From DATFYM01 sp035315065 (GTDB lineage: Bacteria > Acidobacteriota > Terriglobia > UBA7540): a DNA stretch of 52,442 bases. Position 1 is the stretch's first letter. Each line of letters begins with the position of its first letter. The translations under genes and the position numbers were made by a program. The stretch spans positions 1-52,442 of the forward strand of contig DATFYM010000213.1 of NCBI GenBank assembly GCA_035315065.1, in the 5' to 3' direction. Shown here in pieces: positions 16,719-27,604 of this stretch. The notes below the pieces were generated by a model. That model saw only the letters and a program-made list of their open reading frames with translations, was not told the DNA's origin and did not search any database.

Positions 16719-17138
16719 CTACCGATCATCTGTCGGCGCGTTGGGCAGCATTGAGACGCGATTCAAAACGCGCTTCATGAATTCCTCCGGCGCGCTCAGC
16801 ACGATGCCGTTAGGGAGCCGGAACACCGTGTACCCGAGTCGCTCAAGGTACGTGTCACGTCTCGCGTCGCGTCGCGCCTGGCTCGGTTGAGCGTGAACGC
16901 TTCCATCCAGCTCCAGAACCAGGCGCTTCTGCGGGCAGCAGAAGTCCACGACGCATCTTCCCACCGGGTGCTGACGGCGGAACGTGAAACCGGCGGACCG
17001 AAGTTTACGGAGGAGTTGCCAGGCGGCCTGTTCCGCTTCGGTCGCCGTCCGGCGCAACTCTCGGGCGCGGGTAATCTGGGCCAGGCTGCGGGCGATTGAC
17101 CTTGATGTACGTTGAGCGGCGCTGTTTCTCATTTGCAT
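16719..17138 (-). CDS. DUF559 (Vsr-like) endonuclease
   Basis: The 139-residue protein is a compact DUF559/Vsr-fold nuclease. Residues about 25-125 read RARELRRTATEAEQAAWQLL, GFTFRRQHPVGRCVVDFCCP, LVLELDGSVHAQPSQA, then RDTYLERLGYTVFRLPNGIV. Catalytic candidates are Asp in VVDF, Glu in LELDG and the following His. The length is normal for the stand-alone family. The cellular role of these proteins is not settled; they are often thought to be selfish or repair-related nucleases. Here inverted GC-rich repeats lie 35 bp past the stop and 20 bp before the start, giving the look of a small mobile cassette. The ATG has no strong Shine-Dalgarno. Confidence 0.9.
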   Translation of the reverse strand: MQMRNSAAQRTSRSIARSLAQITRARELRRTATEAEQAAWQLLRKLRSAGFTFRRQHPVGRCVVDFCCPQKRLVLELDGSVHAQPSQARRDARRDTYLERLGYTVFRLPNGIVLSAPEEFMKRVLNRVSMLPNAPTDDR

Positions 17139-17158
17139 ACCAGCCTCTCGCGGTGTGA

Positions 17159-17207
17159 CCCCCTCACCCGGCCCTGCGGGCCGCCCTCTCCCCCAAGGGG
17201 GCGAGGG
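17159..17207 (+). repeat. GC-rich repeat, right of the DUF559 gene
   Basis: It runs from CCCCCTCACCCGG to GGGGGCGAGGG. Its first 39 bp are identical to 16379-16417, and it is inverted relative to 16645-16684. Confidence 0.85.
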
Positions 17208-18215
17208 TCGTTAAGACACGAGAATATTCTCCGCCCTCGACACCTGATGGAGCTTCCGGCTCGCGGACGCCGCCGAGCGCATCATGGTAGCGTGATGTTA
17301 CACCGCTGACTTCCCGGACGCCAACGCGGCGGCGCTTGCTTCTCTCAGAATTCACGATTCGCCATCGCAACGCCATCCTGTTTCACTTCTTTCTTGACTT
17401 TTCCTTCCGATGTGATAGCCTAGATATAGCCCAGCTCCCGGGGGCTAGGAGATAAAGGGTAAATTGTGAAGGGTGAAGGGTGAAAGAATCGAGACAATAA
17501 CGCACATGAGCGACACCGAGGCGAAAAAATGGAGATCAGGCCGAAAGCATCAGGCCAACTCCATTGAGCCAGTCCGGACAAGGGCCAAGGAGCCGAAACG
17601 AAGCCAATCGAAGCCACGAGGGTCAACCTCTTTATAGTGAAAGGGATAGGCCTAAAATGACAAAAACGAAGCCATGGAGGTTATCCTTCATTGCCTCAAT
17701 CGATTACGGCCACTTTGCCCCTGTTTTTTCGCAAGTTGCTACCGGTGGCATGAACCTCTACATTGCCGAATTGGGGATTTGGGCTTCCTGGTTGGGCACA
17801 AACAACAAGCTTTTGAAAACACGGGACTTAAACGAAACACAATCGCTATCTCGCGTGTTTTCTATAACATAAGTCCTTCTCAAGCGAACGAAATATTTAG
17901 CGTCGAGCCTTTTATTATGTTAAAGATAGGTGGTGTTTCAGCGGAAAAACTCGTTCGTTTCCAATCGCTGAATTGCGACTGGAAACACAGACCAAGCACG
18001 ATCCAGACGGGCATTTTCATCCCAGGCGGTGCGGCAAGGCGCACGTTGTCTATCAGGGAATTGGGCGACATCGGCTGGCGGAGTCGAGTCGGGCAGGAAC
18101 AGTCGATCGGAAGGGTCAGATCGACCCATAGAACCAACGAACCTAGGAAGTCTTTTAGAGTCAGCAAAACCCAAGATGACCATACGATCGCCAAATTCAG
18201 GTACCAATTGTTTAG
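17208..18215. other. 1-kb region without a supportable gene
   Basis: It contains short direct repeats (GTGAAGGGTGAAGGGTGAAAG near 17467; AACGAAGCC at about 17595 and 17668) and becomes noticeably more AT-rich from about 17800 to 18200. Several open frames exist on both strands, up to 189 codons (17674-18243, plus), but none shows a recognisable domain or convincing start. It may be decayed coding sequence. Confidence 0.5.
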
Positions 18216-20837
18216 TCAACTTACGAGGTCAGGACCTCGCTGATTCACGCGGGTTCGATGCGATAACGTTCTCCGGCCTCGGTCGCAAACTGCACGGCGC
18301 CGTTCGCCGACGAATATCTTGACCGGCTGGTTGTCCTTCGCTCGTCTCACCCTGACCGGGGTCCCCGGCCAAGGATTCGCGACCGTCGCGGTGGCCACTT
18401 TCTCGCTGAACAGGGTTACGTCGGAAACCGATTGGCCATCGTGGGCGGCGCTGATAAGGAAAGCTCCGGCCGCCCGAAGGTCGCGGAAGCGTGCCGGGCC
18501 CAAGTCCTGGGGGCCGTCGGGGCCCTGGGGATTGGGGAAAAGGCGAATGGTACCGGTGTAGCTCTGCAACATGCACTCGTTGAGCACGCCCGGCAAAGAC
18601 AGGTTCTCAGTCCAGACACCCATGCGCATCATGAAGTCGAAGTCGGTACTGTCCTGATAGCGGCCATCGATTTGCCGCACCCGGTCGTTGGCAATGCCGT
18701 TGGGCAGCCGGCAATAGCGGACCTCATTCTTGAGCCAGCCCAAGTCCAGCATCCCGAGCCGCGCCCGAATCAAAGGCTGGTAGACAAGATCGTTTCCGCC
18801 TTCCAGACGAACCGTGCGCGCCGTGCGCCGCGCGATTTCCAAATGTTCTTCATGGCGGCCGATTCCCACCTGTTCGCCGGGAAACACCGGCGCCAGGGTC
18901 ACGGGAACGTTATAAACGTGCTCCGGCGGCGCGTTCAGCACGTCGAGCCACACCTCACCGTAGGGTCCCTGGGATTTTGGATACGGTGCAAGGTTTTGAC
19001 GGACCTCAATCCACTTGGCGCGTTGGTCCGCATCCAGCCCGAGAATCCTGGATGCTTCCACGGTAGAGTCCAAAAGGAATTCCGACAGCGCCAGATCCAT
19101 AATGCAATCCTTGTTGAGCCGGAAGTCGACCGTGCAGCCCCAGTTTTCCGGCGAGGCGGTGGGAGCGATGTGATACTTGCCGTCGGATTCCTTCTTCACG
19201 AAGGCGGCGATGAAATCGGTGGCGGCCCGCAGGATCGGGTAGACCCGGCGCAGAAAATCCTCGTCCATCGTGTACTGGTAGTGCCACCAGAGGCTTTGCA
19301 CCGTCCACGGAGTTTCGCAAACTTCGTAACCCCAGGGCGGTGCAGGGTACGGCACCACCTGGCTGGGAACAGGGTACGCGGAGTGAGGGAAGAACGCGCC
19401 GGGCATGCCCAACTTCTCCCGTGCATAGTTGCGGGCCATGGGAAGAATACTCTCTACCAGCTCCACGTAAGGTAGATTCTGGTCAACATGGTTGCTGGAG
19501 AACACTCCCCAGAAGAGTTGTTGGGTGTTGTAGTTCATGTGGTAGTCGCCGTGCCAGGCGGTGCCGATCCTGCCGCTGGTCCAGTTGCCGAACAGCCCCG
19601 GGGCCACCTTGCCCTCGCGAAGGCAACAAGCCAGAAAGTACTGGTTGTGGTACCAAATCTCTTCCAGTTCCTTGTCCGCGAATTCCACGGCCGAACGCGA
19701 CCAAAATCCTTTCCAACCCGCTTCGCTTTCCTGCTGGAGTTGCGGGGCGGGGATACGTGCCAGGCGCGCGCCCTCTGCTTCCGCGAAGGTTACGTTGTCG
19801 GCTCGGTCGCGAGAGGTGAAGAGCGTGAGGTCCAATCGGAAAGGTTGATCCCTTTGGCTTCGCAGGAACACGGCGGGCGGCTCATCAAAGCCCCAATCCG
19901 ACTCCTTGCTACCGGGCTCCAATTTTTTCAGCCTTTCCTGACTCTCCGCCAGGCCCTCGGGCGCCCACTCGCCTTTCACAAGGCCGCTCAACGCGAAACT
20001 GCGGTCCTTATCGCTGCGGCCCGGGTTCGGGTTTTCCGCCGTGGGCACGGTGGCAGGAAAGCGCTGGTAGCCGGAAAACTCCGCGGAACCTTCGGCAACT
20101 CTGGCGGCTACTCTGGCGTCGATCTCGGGCGGGGGGAGTTGGGCGTGGCGATCGAGGTTGGGATAGTAGGAGATGGAAACGAAGGGCGCCGGATCATCAG
20201 TCCACAGCAACACGTGTCCGGTGTTCCAGTTCACGAAACTATGCACCGTCACCTTGCGGCGTTGGCCGCGAAGATTATCGTGCTCGAGTTCGAGCGTGAA
20301 CAAGCCGTTCGAAGGGTCAAGGGTCTGCCGGACCACGCGCACCTTTCGGGAATCCCAGTGAATCCACACGATGCCGCAAGGCCAAGGGCGCGGCCAGGAC
20401 TTGGCATACGAGGAAGTCACTTTCATGGTGTAGTCACGGAAAAAGTCGATGGAGCTCTCGAGATAAAGCATCTCGGGCTTGCCCTGGCGTTTGGCTTCCT
20501 CACTGGCCCGTTTCCAGAGTTTCAGCAGTTCGTTGAAGGGCAGGACGTGCTGATAATGGTCCTCGCTCACACGAATGTCCCAGGAATCCTCCTTTCCGAG
20601 ATGGAGGCCCAACGCATCCGGTCGCACGGTAATGCAAAGGCCGATATCTCCGTTGCCCAGGAGCATACCCTCGAAAAAGTCTGGGGTCGGCAGATCGCGA
20701 ACCAGTTGGTGGCGTTTAGCAATCTGGAATCCGTCCAGGCCAGGTTGGTTGGAACGAGGGCGGGCATCAGCCGGCAATACGCCAGCCGCCGCGGTGGCGG
20801 CAGTGGCCTGCAAGAACCTTCTGCGATTGGCTTTCAT
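18216..20837 (-). CDS. Tat-exported GH95-like glycoside hydrolase
   Basis: The product is about 873 residues. It starts at ATG 20837 (GGAGG about 6 bp before), giving MKANRRRFLQATAATAAAG, a twin-arginine signal peptide. The mature part has an N-terminal beta-domain (PTPDFFEGMLLGNGDIGLCI) and an (alpha/alpha)6-barrel-like core: SGRIGTAWHGDYHMNYNTQQ, then YGEVWLDV and RLGMLDLGWLKNEV. GH95-type enzymes act on fucosyl or galactosyl ends of polysaccharides; the exact substrate is not visible. The last 30 residues (ERRRAVCDRGRRTL) are not family-like. One base over, the frame reads ANGAVQFATEAGERYRIEPA and stops at 18245, which looks like the true end, so a C-terminal frameshift is likely. Confidence 0.75.
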   Translation of the reverse strand: MKANRRRFLQATAATAAAGVLPADARPRSNQPGLDGFQIAKRHQLVRDLPTPDFFEGMLLGNGDIGLCITVRPDALGLHLGKEDSWDIRVSEDHYQHVLPFNELLKLWKRASEEAKRQGKPEMLYLESSIDFFRDYTMKVTSSYAKSWPRPWPCGIVWIHWDSRKVRVVRQTLDPSNGLFTLELEHDNLRGQRRKVTVHSFVNWNTGHVLLWTDDPAPFVSISYYPNLDRHAQLPPPEIDARVAARVAEGSAEFSGYQRFPATVPTAENPNPGRSDKDRSFALSGLVKGEWAPEGLAESQERLKKLEPGSKESDWGFDEPPAVFLRSQRDQPFRLDLTLFTSRDRADNVTFAEAEGARLARIPAPQLQQESEAGWKGFWSRSAVEFADKELEEIWYHNQYFLACCLREGKVAPGLFGNWTSGRIGTAWHGDYHMNYNTQQLFWGVFSSNHVDQNLPYVELVESILPMARNYAREKLGMPGAFFPHSAYPVPSQVVPYPAPPWGYEVCETPWTVQSLWWHYQYTMDEDFLRRVYPILRAATDFIAAFVKKESDGKYHIAPTASPENWGCTVDFRLNKDCIMDLALSEFLLDSTVEASRILGLDADQRAKWIEVRQNLAPYPKSQGPYGEVWLDVLNAPPEHVYNVPVTLAPVFPGEQVGIGRHEEHLEIARRTARTVRLEGGNDLVYQPLIRARLGMLDLGWLKNEVRYCRLPNGIANDRVRQIDGRYQDSTDFDFMMRMGVWTENLSLPGVLNECMLQSYTGTIRLFPNPQGPDGPQDLGPARFRDLRAAGAFLISAAHDGQSVSDVTLFSEKVATATVANPWPGTPVRVRRAKDNQPVKIFVGERRRAVCDRGRRTLSHRTRVNQRGPDLVS

Positions 20838-21295
20838 AATGAGCCTCCAGGGGCGTTGCACCCCAACTTCCGTTTGAGACTTCCGGCTGGGCAGAATACA
20901 CCTTTGCGTCCGGCGCAGCCAAGTACGGCGCTCACGGCAGTTCTGTGGCCGCTAGGTTTCCGCTTGCGGACTCATTGATGTATTAACTTGATGTGTATTT
21001 GGGATGGACGTGCGGTGCAAGAAAAACAGGAGAAAGGATGGGGCGCTGTGCTATGATCATCGGGCTGGCGGACCCCTGCGTGACGAGCCGATGCAAGTGG
21101 CTGCCACGAAGGCTGAAGGGCGGCCGCCTTTCGGTCGTCCATCAAGAAGCGACAGAAGCGCGGGAACGGAAAATACGCGCCCAGTCGGATTGCTTCAGCA
21201 TCGAATTTAACAGGGCCCCATGCCAGCGAGGGGTTCGTCTGGGCAACGTCCTGGTACAGCAGGCTGTGGACTACGGATCACCGACACTTTGAATT
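20838..21295. other. 458-bp region with a hairpin-rich leader before the GT2 gene
   Basis: Divergent spacer. CATCGGGCT (21058-21066) pairs with AGCCGATG (21086-21093) with one bulge. GTGGCTGCCAC (21097-21107) is a small hairpin, and GGCGGCCGCC follows near 21120. This may be a structured 5' leader of the downstream gene; it matches no riboswitch I can name. Confidence 0.3.
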
Positions 21296-22908
<1,613 letters not shown>

Positions 22909-22921
<13 letters not shown>

Positions 22922-23004
22922 TGGCGAGTGGCTAGTGAAGAAGCCCATTCTCCAAAGACTAGTTAATAAACCCCTAGCCGCTGGCCACTAACCACCGGTC
23001 ACTT
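22909..23004. terminator. Degenerate inverted repeat between convergent genes
   Basis: The left arm, GTGACTAGTGGCGAGTGGCT, and the right arm, GCCACTAACCACCGGTCACT, are imperfect reverse complements around an AT-rich centre. The position between two gene 3' ends suits a bidirectional terminator. It belongs to the GTGAC-type repeat family seen at 43.0, 43.8 and 45.1 kb. Confidence 0.45.
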
Positions 23005-23006
23005 GG

Positions 23007-23897
23007 TCACTGCTTCTCTGTCGACGGCTTCAACGCCACCAGGACGCTTTCCAGACGGTCGAGGGCGGCGGCGGGTTCGACTAGGATGGTCTTATAAATG
23101 TTGCCTTCCTCCACTTTGATCACGGTGCCCACGGGGAGGCCCTTGGGGTAAATCTGGTCGAGGCCGGAAGTGAGTACGTCTTCCCCCGCTGCGACCGGCT
23201 GTTCGTTCATGACGTAATGGAGTTGGCACTGGTTCCGCCTCACTCCCTTCACCACACCCTGCACCCGGCTGGCGGCGAGGATCGAGCCCACACCGCTGGT
23301 CGGATCGGTGATCAGGAGCACCTGGGAGGTATGCTGGTAGACGGTGATGATCTTGCCCACAACGCCCGATGGCGTTAGCACAGCGAGGTCGGTGGCCAAG
23401 CCGGAATCTGTGCCCTTGTCGATGAAGATGGCGTTGGAATTTTCGCCGGGACTGGCGGCGATTACCTCAGCGGCGACCGTCTGGAATGGGAGACGGCTCT
23501 TGAAATCGAGCAAAGAGCGCAAGCGGTCACTTTCCGCGGCCTTCTCGGAAAGTTCCAGGATGCGCGATCGATTTGCGGCCAATTCGTCGCGCAAGCGGCG
23601 GTTCTCCTGCTGCGCCCGCCAGAGGCCAGCAGAGGTGGACCATGCCCAGGTGGTGCCGTCGGCACTCAACTGCAAGGTGCGTTGGAAAGGACGAAAGAAA
23701 GCCACTGCCGCGACTTTGATCAGCGGGCCGTCACTCTTGCGGGTGATCTCAACCGACAGGAGCAGCAACTGCGCCAGCAACACAGCCAGCAGAATGAAAA
23801 AGGCCTGGTGGCCGCCGATAAACGCGCGCACTCTCTGCGGGCCCTCCCGGTGGACCGGCGTTGCGGCGAGACCGATGTTGGTGGAGCGAAGTTCCAT
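23007..23897 (-). CDS. mreC: Rod shape-determining protein MreC
   Basis: The 296-residue protein has a short cytoplasmic start, one membrane span (FFILLAVLLAQLLLLSVEI), a coiled coil (RAQQENRRLRDELAANRSRI) and the periplasmic MreC beta-barrel domain (AAEVIAASPGENSNAIFIDK, then GVVGKIITVYQHTSQVLLIT and DVLTSGLDQIYPKGLPVGTV). MreC links MreB filaments to the wall-synthesis elongasome. It lies 79 bp downstream of mreB on the same strand, as usual. The expected mreD, pbp2 and rodA do not follow: the next gene is a convergent glycosyltransferase, so the cluster is cut short here. Confidence 0.95.
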   Translation of the reverse strand: MELRSTNIGLAATPVHREGPQRVRAFIGGHQAFFILLAVLLAQLLLLSVEITRKSDGPLIKVAAVAFFRPFQRTLQLSADGTTWAWSTSAGLWRAQQENRRLRDELAANRSRILELSEKAAESDRLRSLLDFKSRLPFQTVAAEVIAASPGENSNAIFIDKGTDSGLATDLAVLTPSGVVGKIITVYQHTSQVLLITDPTSGVGSILAASRVQGVVKGVRRNQCQLHYVMNEQPVAAGEDVLTSGLDQIYPKGLPVGTVIKVEEGNIYKTILVEPAAALDRLESVLVALKPSTEKQ

Positions 23898-23976
23898 GGG
23901 TCAGACAGACCGATCAGCCGTCACAGCCCTCAGCTTTGAGCAAGCAAGCAGGGGCCTTCTTGCTGAGTGCTGGTAG

Positions 23977-25002
23977 CTATTCTATCGCGACACGGCGCAG
24001 GAGGTCGAAATCCGTCAACATTCTCCCGGTGCCGAGGACCACAGAGGCGAGAGGATCCTCCGCAATGGAGACGGGCAAGCCGGTCTCTTCGCGAATTCGC
24101 TTGTCGAGATTCTTGAGCAGCGCGCCGCCGCCCGTGAGGACAATGCCACGGTCGGAGATGTCGGCGGCAACCTCCGGCGGCGTCCGCTCCAAGGCCACGC
24201 GGATGGCATTCATGATGGTCGATGCGCAGTCGGCCAGCGCCTCACGGATTTCGCTGTCGTCGATGGCGAGCGTTTTCGGTACGCCCTCGAGCAGATGACG
24301 GCCCTTGATCTCCATGGTCAACGGTTTTTCCAGGGGATAGACGGACCCGACCTCGATCTTAATCTGCTCGGCGGTGCGTTCGCCGATCAGGAGGTTGTAC
24401 TTGCGTTTGAGATAGTTGATGATGGCCTCGTCCATCTCGTTGCCGGCCACGCGCACCGAGCGGCTGTAGACGATGCCGGAGAGGGAGATCACCGCGATGT
24501 CGGTGGTGCCGCCGCCAATGTCGACGATCATGCTGCCTTGGGGTTCGGTGATCGGCAGTCCGGCTCCGATGGCCGCCATCATCGCTTGCTCCACCAGAAA
24601 CACCTCGCTGGCCTTGGCGCGCATGGCGGAGTCCTGAACGGCCCGCTTCTCCACCTGCGTGATCTCGGAAGGCACGCCGATCACGATGCGTGGGTGGACG
24701 AACATCTTGCGGTTGTGGGCCTGCTGGATGAAGTAATTCAACATCTTTTCCGTCACCTTGAAGTCGGCGATGACGCCGTCCTTCAAGGGACGAATGGCAA
24801 CAATGTTGCCGGGCGTGCGGCCCAACATTTCCTTGGCTTCGCGACCCACAGCCTCGATTTCGCCGTTGTTCTTGTTGATGGCTACGATGGAAGGCTCGTT
24901 CACCACGATGCCTTTGCCCTTGGCGTAGACCAGCGTATTGGCCGTACCGAGGTCAATCGCCAGGTCGGAAGAGAACATGCTGAAGAAAGAACGAAGGTTC
25001 AT
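23977..25002 (-). CDS. mreB: Rod shape-determining protein MreB
   Basis: The 341-residue actin-like ATPase contains DLAIDLGTANTLVYAKGKGI (phosphate 1), IVDIGGGTTDIAVISL (phosphate 2) and RGIVLTGGGALLKNLDKRI (adenosine motif). It polymerises under the membrane (N-terminal NLRSFFSMFSS is amphipathic) and guides lateral wall growth. The length and all motifs are normal. It is the first gene of an mreBC operon and is divergent from ppiD; the 238-bp divergent spacer holds TAGAC-type repeats. Confidence 0.97.
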   Translation of the reverse strand: MNLRSFFSMFSSDLAIDLGTANTLVYAKGKGIVVNEPSIVAINKNNGEIEAVGREAKEMLGRTPGNIVAIRPLKDGVIADFKVTEKMLNYFIQQAHNRKMFVHPRIVIGVPSEITQVEKRAVQDSAMRAKASEVFLVEQAMMAAIGAGLPITEPQGSMIVDIGGGTTDIAVISLSGIVYSRSVRVAGNEMDEAIINYLKRKYNLLIGERTAEQIKIEVGSVYPLEKPLTMEIKGRHLLEGVPKTLAIDDSEIREALADCASTIMNAIRVALERTPPEVAADISDRGIVLTGGGALLKNLDKRIREETGLPVSIAEDPLASVVLGTGRMLTDFDLLRRVAIE

Positions 25003-25047
25003 TGGTCTGACTGTTCCTTTAGGTGGCGGCCTGACCGCCTTGTAGAC

Positions 25048-25170
25048 AGTAGACGGTAGACAGCATATGGGGAAGAACGCCCGTCGCGCTCCGGTATGTC
25101 AGCTACTCATGCGCCGTCTATCTTAGTTGAGCGGCCCGTATGCCACCTACCATCTACCGCCTACTTCTAC
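25048..25170. repeat. Degenerate TAGAC/CTACC repeat in the mreB-ppiD spacer
   Basis: TAGACAGTAGACGGTAGACA near 25054 and CTACCATCTACCGCCTAC near 25148 are roughly reverse-complementary repeats. A similar block precedes fadA at 35167-35215. Confidence 0.45.
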
Positions 25171-25179
25171 CGATTAACG

Positions 25180-25208
25180 TTGCCCCCACGGGCGGCGTCT
25201 TCTATAAT
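25180..25208 (+). promoter_or_regulatory. Promoter of the ppiD-like gene
   Basis: TTGCCC (25180-25185), a 17-bp spacer and a consensus TATAAT (25203-25208). The start codon at 25241 follows with GGGAG in the leader. Confidence 0.6.
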
Positions 25209-25240
25209 AGATTGGATTTGCAACTTTTGGGAGAATAAGC

Positions 25241-27175
25241 ATGTTCAGGTTGTTTAACAAGAGCCGCCAGACCCTCTACAAGTGGATCCTGGCCGCTTTC
25301 CTCGGAATCATGGCACTGGGCATGGTCGGCGTCGTCACGCCGTTTTTCTCCGGCAACGGTGACTCGACTCAATTGCAGGCCAACGTTCTCGCTTCCGTGG
25401 ACGGCAATAATATCACCACTACCGACCTGCGGCACGAATTGCAGAACCAGTTTAAGAACTCGCCCCTGGGAAACGACCCTCGTATGGTTGCCCGCTTTGC
25501 GCCAAGGGTTTTTGAAGACATGGTGCTGCGTCTCGCCCTGAGTGACCAGGCGCAAAAGTTGGGCCTCGAGGTTTCAAATCAGGAACTGGAGCAAACCTTG
25601 CAGCAGTTCTTTGAAAAGGCGGGCTTCCCGAGCCTGGAGGCGTACGAGAGCCAGATCCAGCAGGAGACCGGCATGACCGTGGCGCAGTTCGAAGCGCAGT
25701 ACCGCGATCAGCTTCTGCGCACCAAGGTTCAAGACGTGGTCACGGACGATGTGCGCGTCACGCCGGAAGAGGTGCGGCAGGAATTCGAGAAACGCTTCGC
25801 CAAAGCCAGGATCGACTACGTGACTTTCGACTCCAGCCAATACGTGAAGGACGTCCAGGTGAAACCCGACGCCCTCCTTGCTTTCTTCGGTAGGGACCCG
25901 TCGCACTACAAGGTGCCGGAGCAGCGCCAGGTACGCTACGTGCTGATCACCCCGGACCGCGTCCGGGCGGAAGTCAACGTGAGCGACCAGGATCTGCGGG
26001 CTTATTACGTCCAGCACCTTTCGGATTATCGCGTTCCGGAGCGCGTCAAACTGGCTCGGATACTTTTCAAGACCGCCGCCAAAAGTCCTGCTGAGGTGTC
26101 TGGCATCGAGAAGCAGGCCGAGGACGTGCTCAAGCAAATCCGCGCGGGAGGGGATTTTGCGGAACTCGCGCGCAAGAACTCCCAGGACACTACTGCCCAA
26201 AACGGCGGTGAAGTGGGCTGGATCGTGCGCGGCCAGACCGAGAAAGCCTTCGAGGACACGGCTTTTTCCTTGAAGCCCGGACAGGTGAGCGACCTCGTCA
26301 AAACGGTTTACGGCATCGACATCATCAAACTGGAGGACCATCAGGCGGCGCACCTTCAAACCTTTGACGAGGTCAAGGGCACGCTGCGGGCCGAGATCGA
26401 GAAACAGAAGGTGGAAGCCGCGCGCGACGCCCTTGCCAATCGGGTGCAGCAGGCCCTCAAAACCAATCCGCAGCACTTTGATGCGGTGGCCAAGAGTTTC
26501 GGCCTCGAGGCGAAGGTAACGCCGCTGTTCAAACTCAATCAAGCCGTGCCTGATCTCGGCAACAACGAGTCGTTCGAGAACCTGGCCTTTGACCTCCGCC
26601 AAGACGAGGTCGGCATTCCGATCACCGTTCCGCAAGGCACAACCATCATCCAGACAGTGCAGATCGTGCCCGAACATACGCCCAACCTGGACGAGGTCCG
26701 CGCCCTGGTGGAGCAGGACTACCGGGCGGACGAGTCCAAGAAACTGGCGGTTGCCAAGGCCGGTGAGTTCGCCGCCAAAGTGAAGAGCAAGAGCGACGAC
26801 TTCAGCCAGGTGGCCAAGTCGATGGGTCTTAAGGTGGAGGAGAGCAAGGACTTCACGCGGACGGACAGCGTCAGCGACACGATCCCGGGTGTGTCGCTCA
26901 GCGCCGCCTTCACCCTCGCCCCGGGTGAAACCAGTGACGTCGTCTCCATTGGCAACACGAACGTCGTGCTGAAAGTGATCTCCCACACCCCGGCTGACGA
27001 GGCAACGTTCGTCGCGCAGAAGGACCATATCGCCAACGATCTCCTGCAAGAAAAAAGAGATCTGGCTTTCGAAATTTACCGGCAAAACCTGAAGACGGAA
27101 ATGGAGCACTCCGGCAAACTGAAACTCAACGCCAGTGCCATGAAGGATTTTCTGGCGTCGTACGAGAGGCAGTAG
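25241..27175 (+). CDS. ppiD: PpiD/SurA-type peptidyl-prolyl isomerase, membrane-anchored
   Basis: The 644-residue protein starts with a cytoplasmic RLFNKSRQTLYKW and one membrane anchor (ILAAFLGIMALGMVGVVTPF). A SurA-N-like chaperone domain follows (ASVDGNNITTTDLRHELQN). The parvulin domain lies around residues 265-370 (VKLARILFKTAAKSP, then GGDFAELARKNSQDTTAQNG, GGEVGWIVRG and AFSLKPGQVSDLVKTVYGI). A second, less conserved parvulin-like region follows. It assists folding of exported proteins at the outer face of the inner membrane. The layout and length fit PpiD, though sequence alone does not exclude a PrsA-like role. It has its own promoter and no downstream partner. Confidence 0.9.
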   Translation: MFRLFNKSRQTLYKWILAAFLGIMALGMVGVVTPFFSGNGDSTQLQANVLASVDGNNITTTDLRHELQNQFKNSPLGNDPRMVARFAPRVFEDMVLRLALSDQAQKLGLEVSNQELEQTLQQFFEKAGFPSLEAYESQIQQETGMTVAQFEAQYRDQLLRTKVQDVVTDDVRVTPEEVRQEFEKRFAKARIDYVTFDSSQYVKDVQVKPDALLAFFGRDPSHYKVPEQRQVRYVLITPDRVRAEVNVSDQDLRAYYVQHLSDYRVPERVKLARILFKTAAKSPAEVSGIEKQAEDVLKQIRAGGDFAELARKNSQDTTAQNGGEVGWIVRGQTEKAFEDTAFSLKPGQVSDLVKTVYGIDIIKLEDHQAAHLQTFDEVKGTLRAEIEKQKVEAARDALANRVQQALKTNPQHFDAVAKSFGLEAKVTPLFKLNQAVPDLGNNESFENLAFDLRQDEVGIPITVPQGTTIIQTVQIVPEHTPNLDEVRALVEQDYRADESKKLAVAKAGEFAAKVKSKSDDFSQVAKSMGLKVEESKDFTRTDSVSDTIPGVSLSAAFTLAPGETSDVVSIGNTNVVLKVISHTPADEATFVAQKDHIANDLLQEKRDLAFEIYRQNLKTEMEHSGKLKLNASAMKDFLASYERQ

Positions 27176-27195
27176 AAGGCAGGAGACAGGGAACA

Positions 27196-27287
27196 GTTGC
27201 CGATTGACGAGTTCGATTGGCGATTGAAAAAAAGTGGAGTGGTTTGCATCTTCTCCTCCAATCGTCAATCTGCAATCGGCAATTGCC
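27196..27287. repeat. Hairpin of the CAATCGTCAATCTGCAATCGG family
   Basis: The left arm, TTGCCGATTGACGAGTTCGA, and the right arm, AATCGTCAATCTGCAATCGG, form a long imperfect stem after the ppiD stop. It may serve as a terminator. Relatives lie at 36.6, 39.9 and 46.1 kb. Confidence 0.55.
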
Positions 27288-27525
27288 GGCCTCCCACACC
27301 CAACGCCGAAACCGTCTATTAGCCTGCCCAAATTAACGGTGTGTTGAATCGCGGCCGCTGACCTATCTTGTCCAAATCTCCAGGCGTGAAGTGGCTCCGG
27401 TAGTAGCAGTACTACTTCCATTTGCGGTGGGACCTCCCCCCAAGAAACGTATTCATCCCCAATTTAGCTAGTCTGGCTCGATTGTGAACATGGTAAACCC
27501 TTCGATTGGAACTACATGCTGACTA

Positions 27526-27554
27526 TTGACGCGGATTCTGTTCTCCCGCATAAT
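27526..27554 (+). promoter_or_regulatory. Promoter of fadN
   Basis: TTGACG (27526-27531), a 17-bp spacer, then CATAAT (27549-27554). The predicted start near 27561 leaves a 44-nt leader before GTG 27605. Confidence 0.6.
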
Positions 27555-27604
27555 GCTGCCAGGTGCTTGGTTTAAATTCTTAGCAAAACAACTGGGGGCT
27601 TATT

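Noticed and set aside
16379..17207. CRISPR array from the repeated GC-rich blocks
   Set aside because: Only three copies, in mixed orientation, with very unequal spacing and a gene between them; no cas genes in the window.
17674..18243. 189-codon open frame in the AT-richer region
   Set aside because: No domain, no ribosome site, and it overlaps other equally long frames; it also runs into the 3' end of the GH95-like gene.
19488..20978. 496-codon open frame on the plus strand
   Set aside because: Antisense to the GH95-like gene and without domain character.
25574..27421. 615-codon open frame on the minus strand
   Set aside because: Antisense to the PpiD-like gene; no recognisable motifs.
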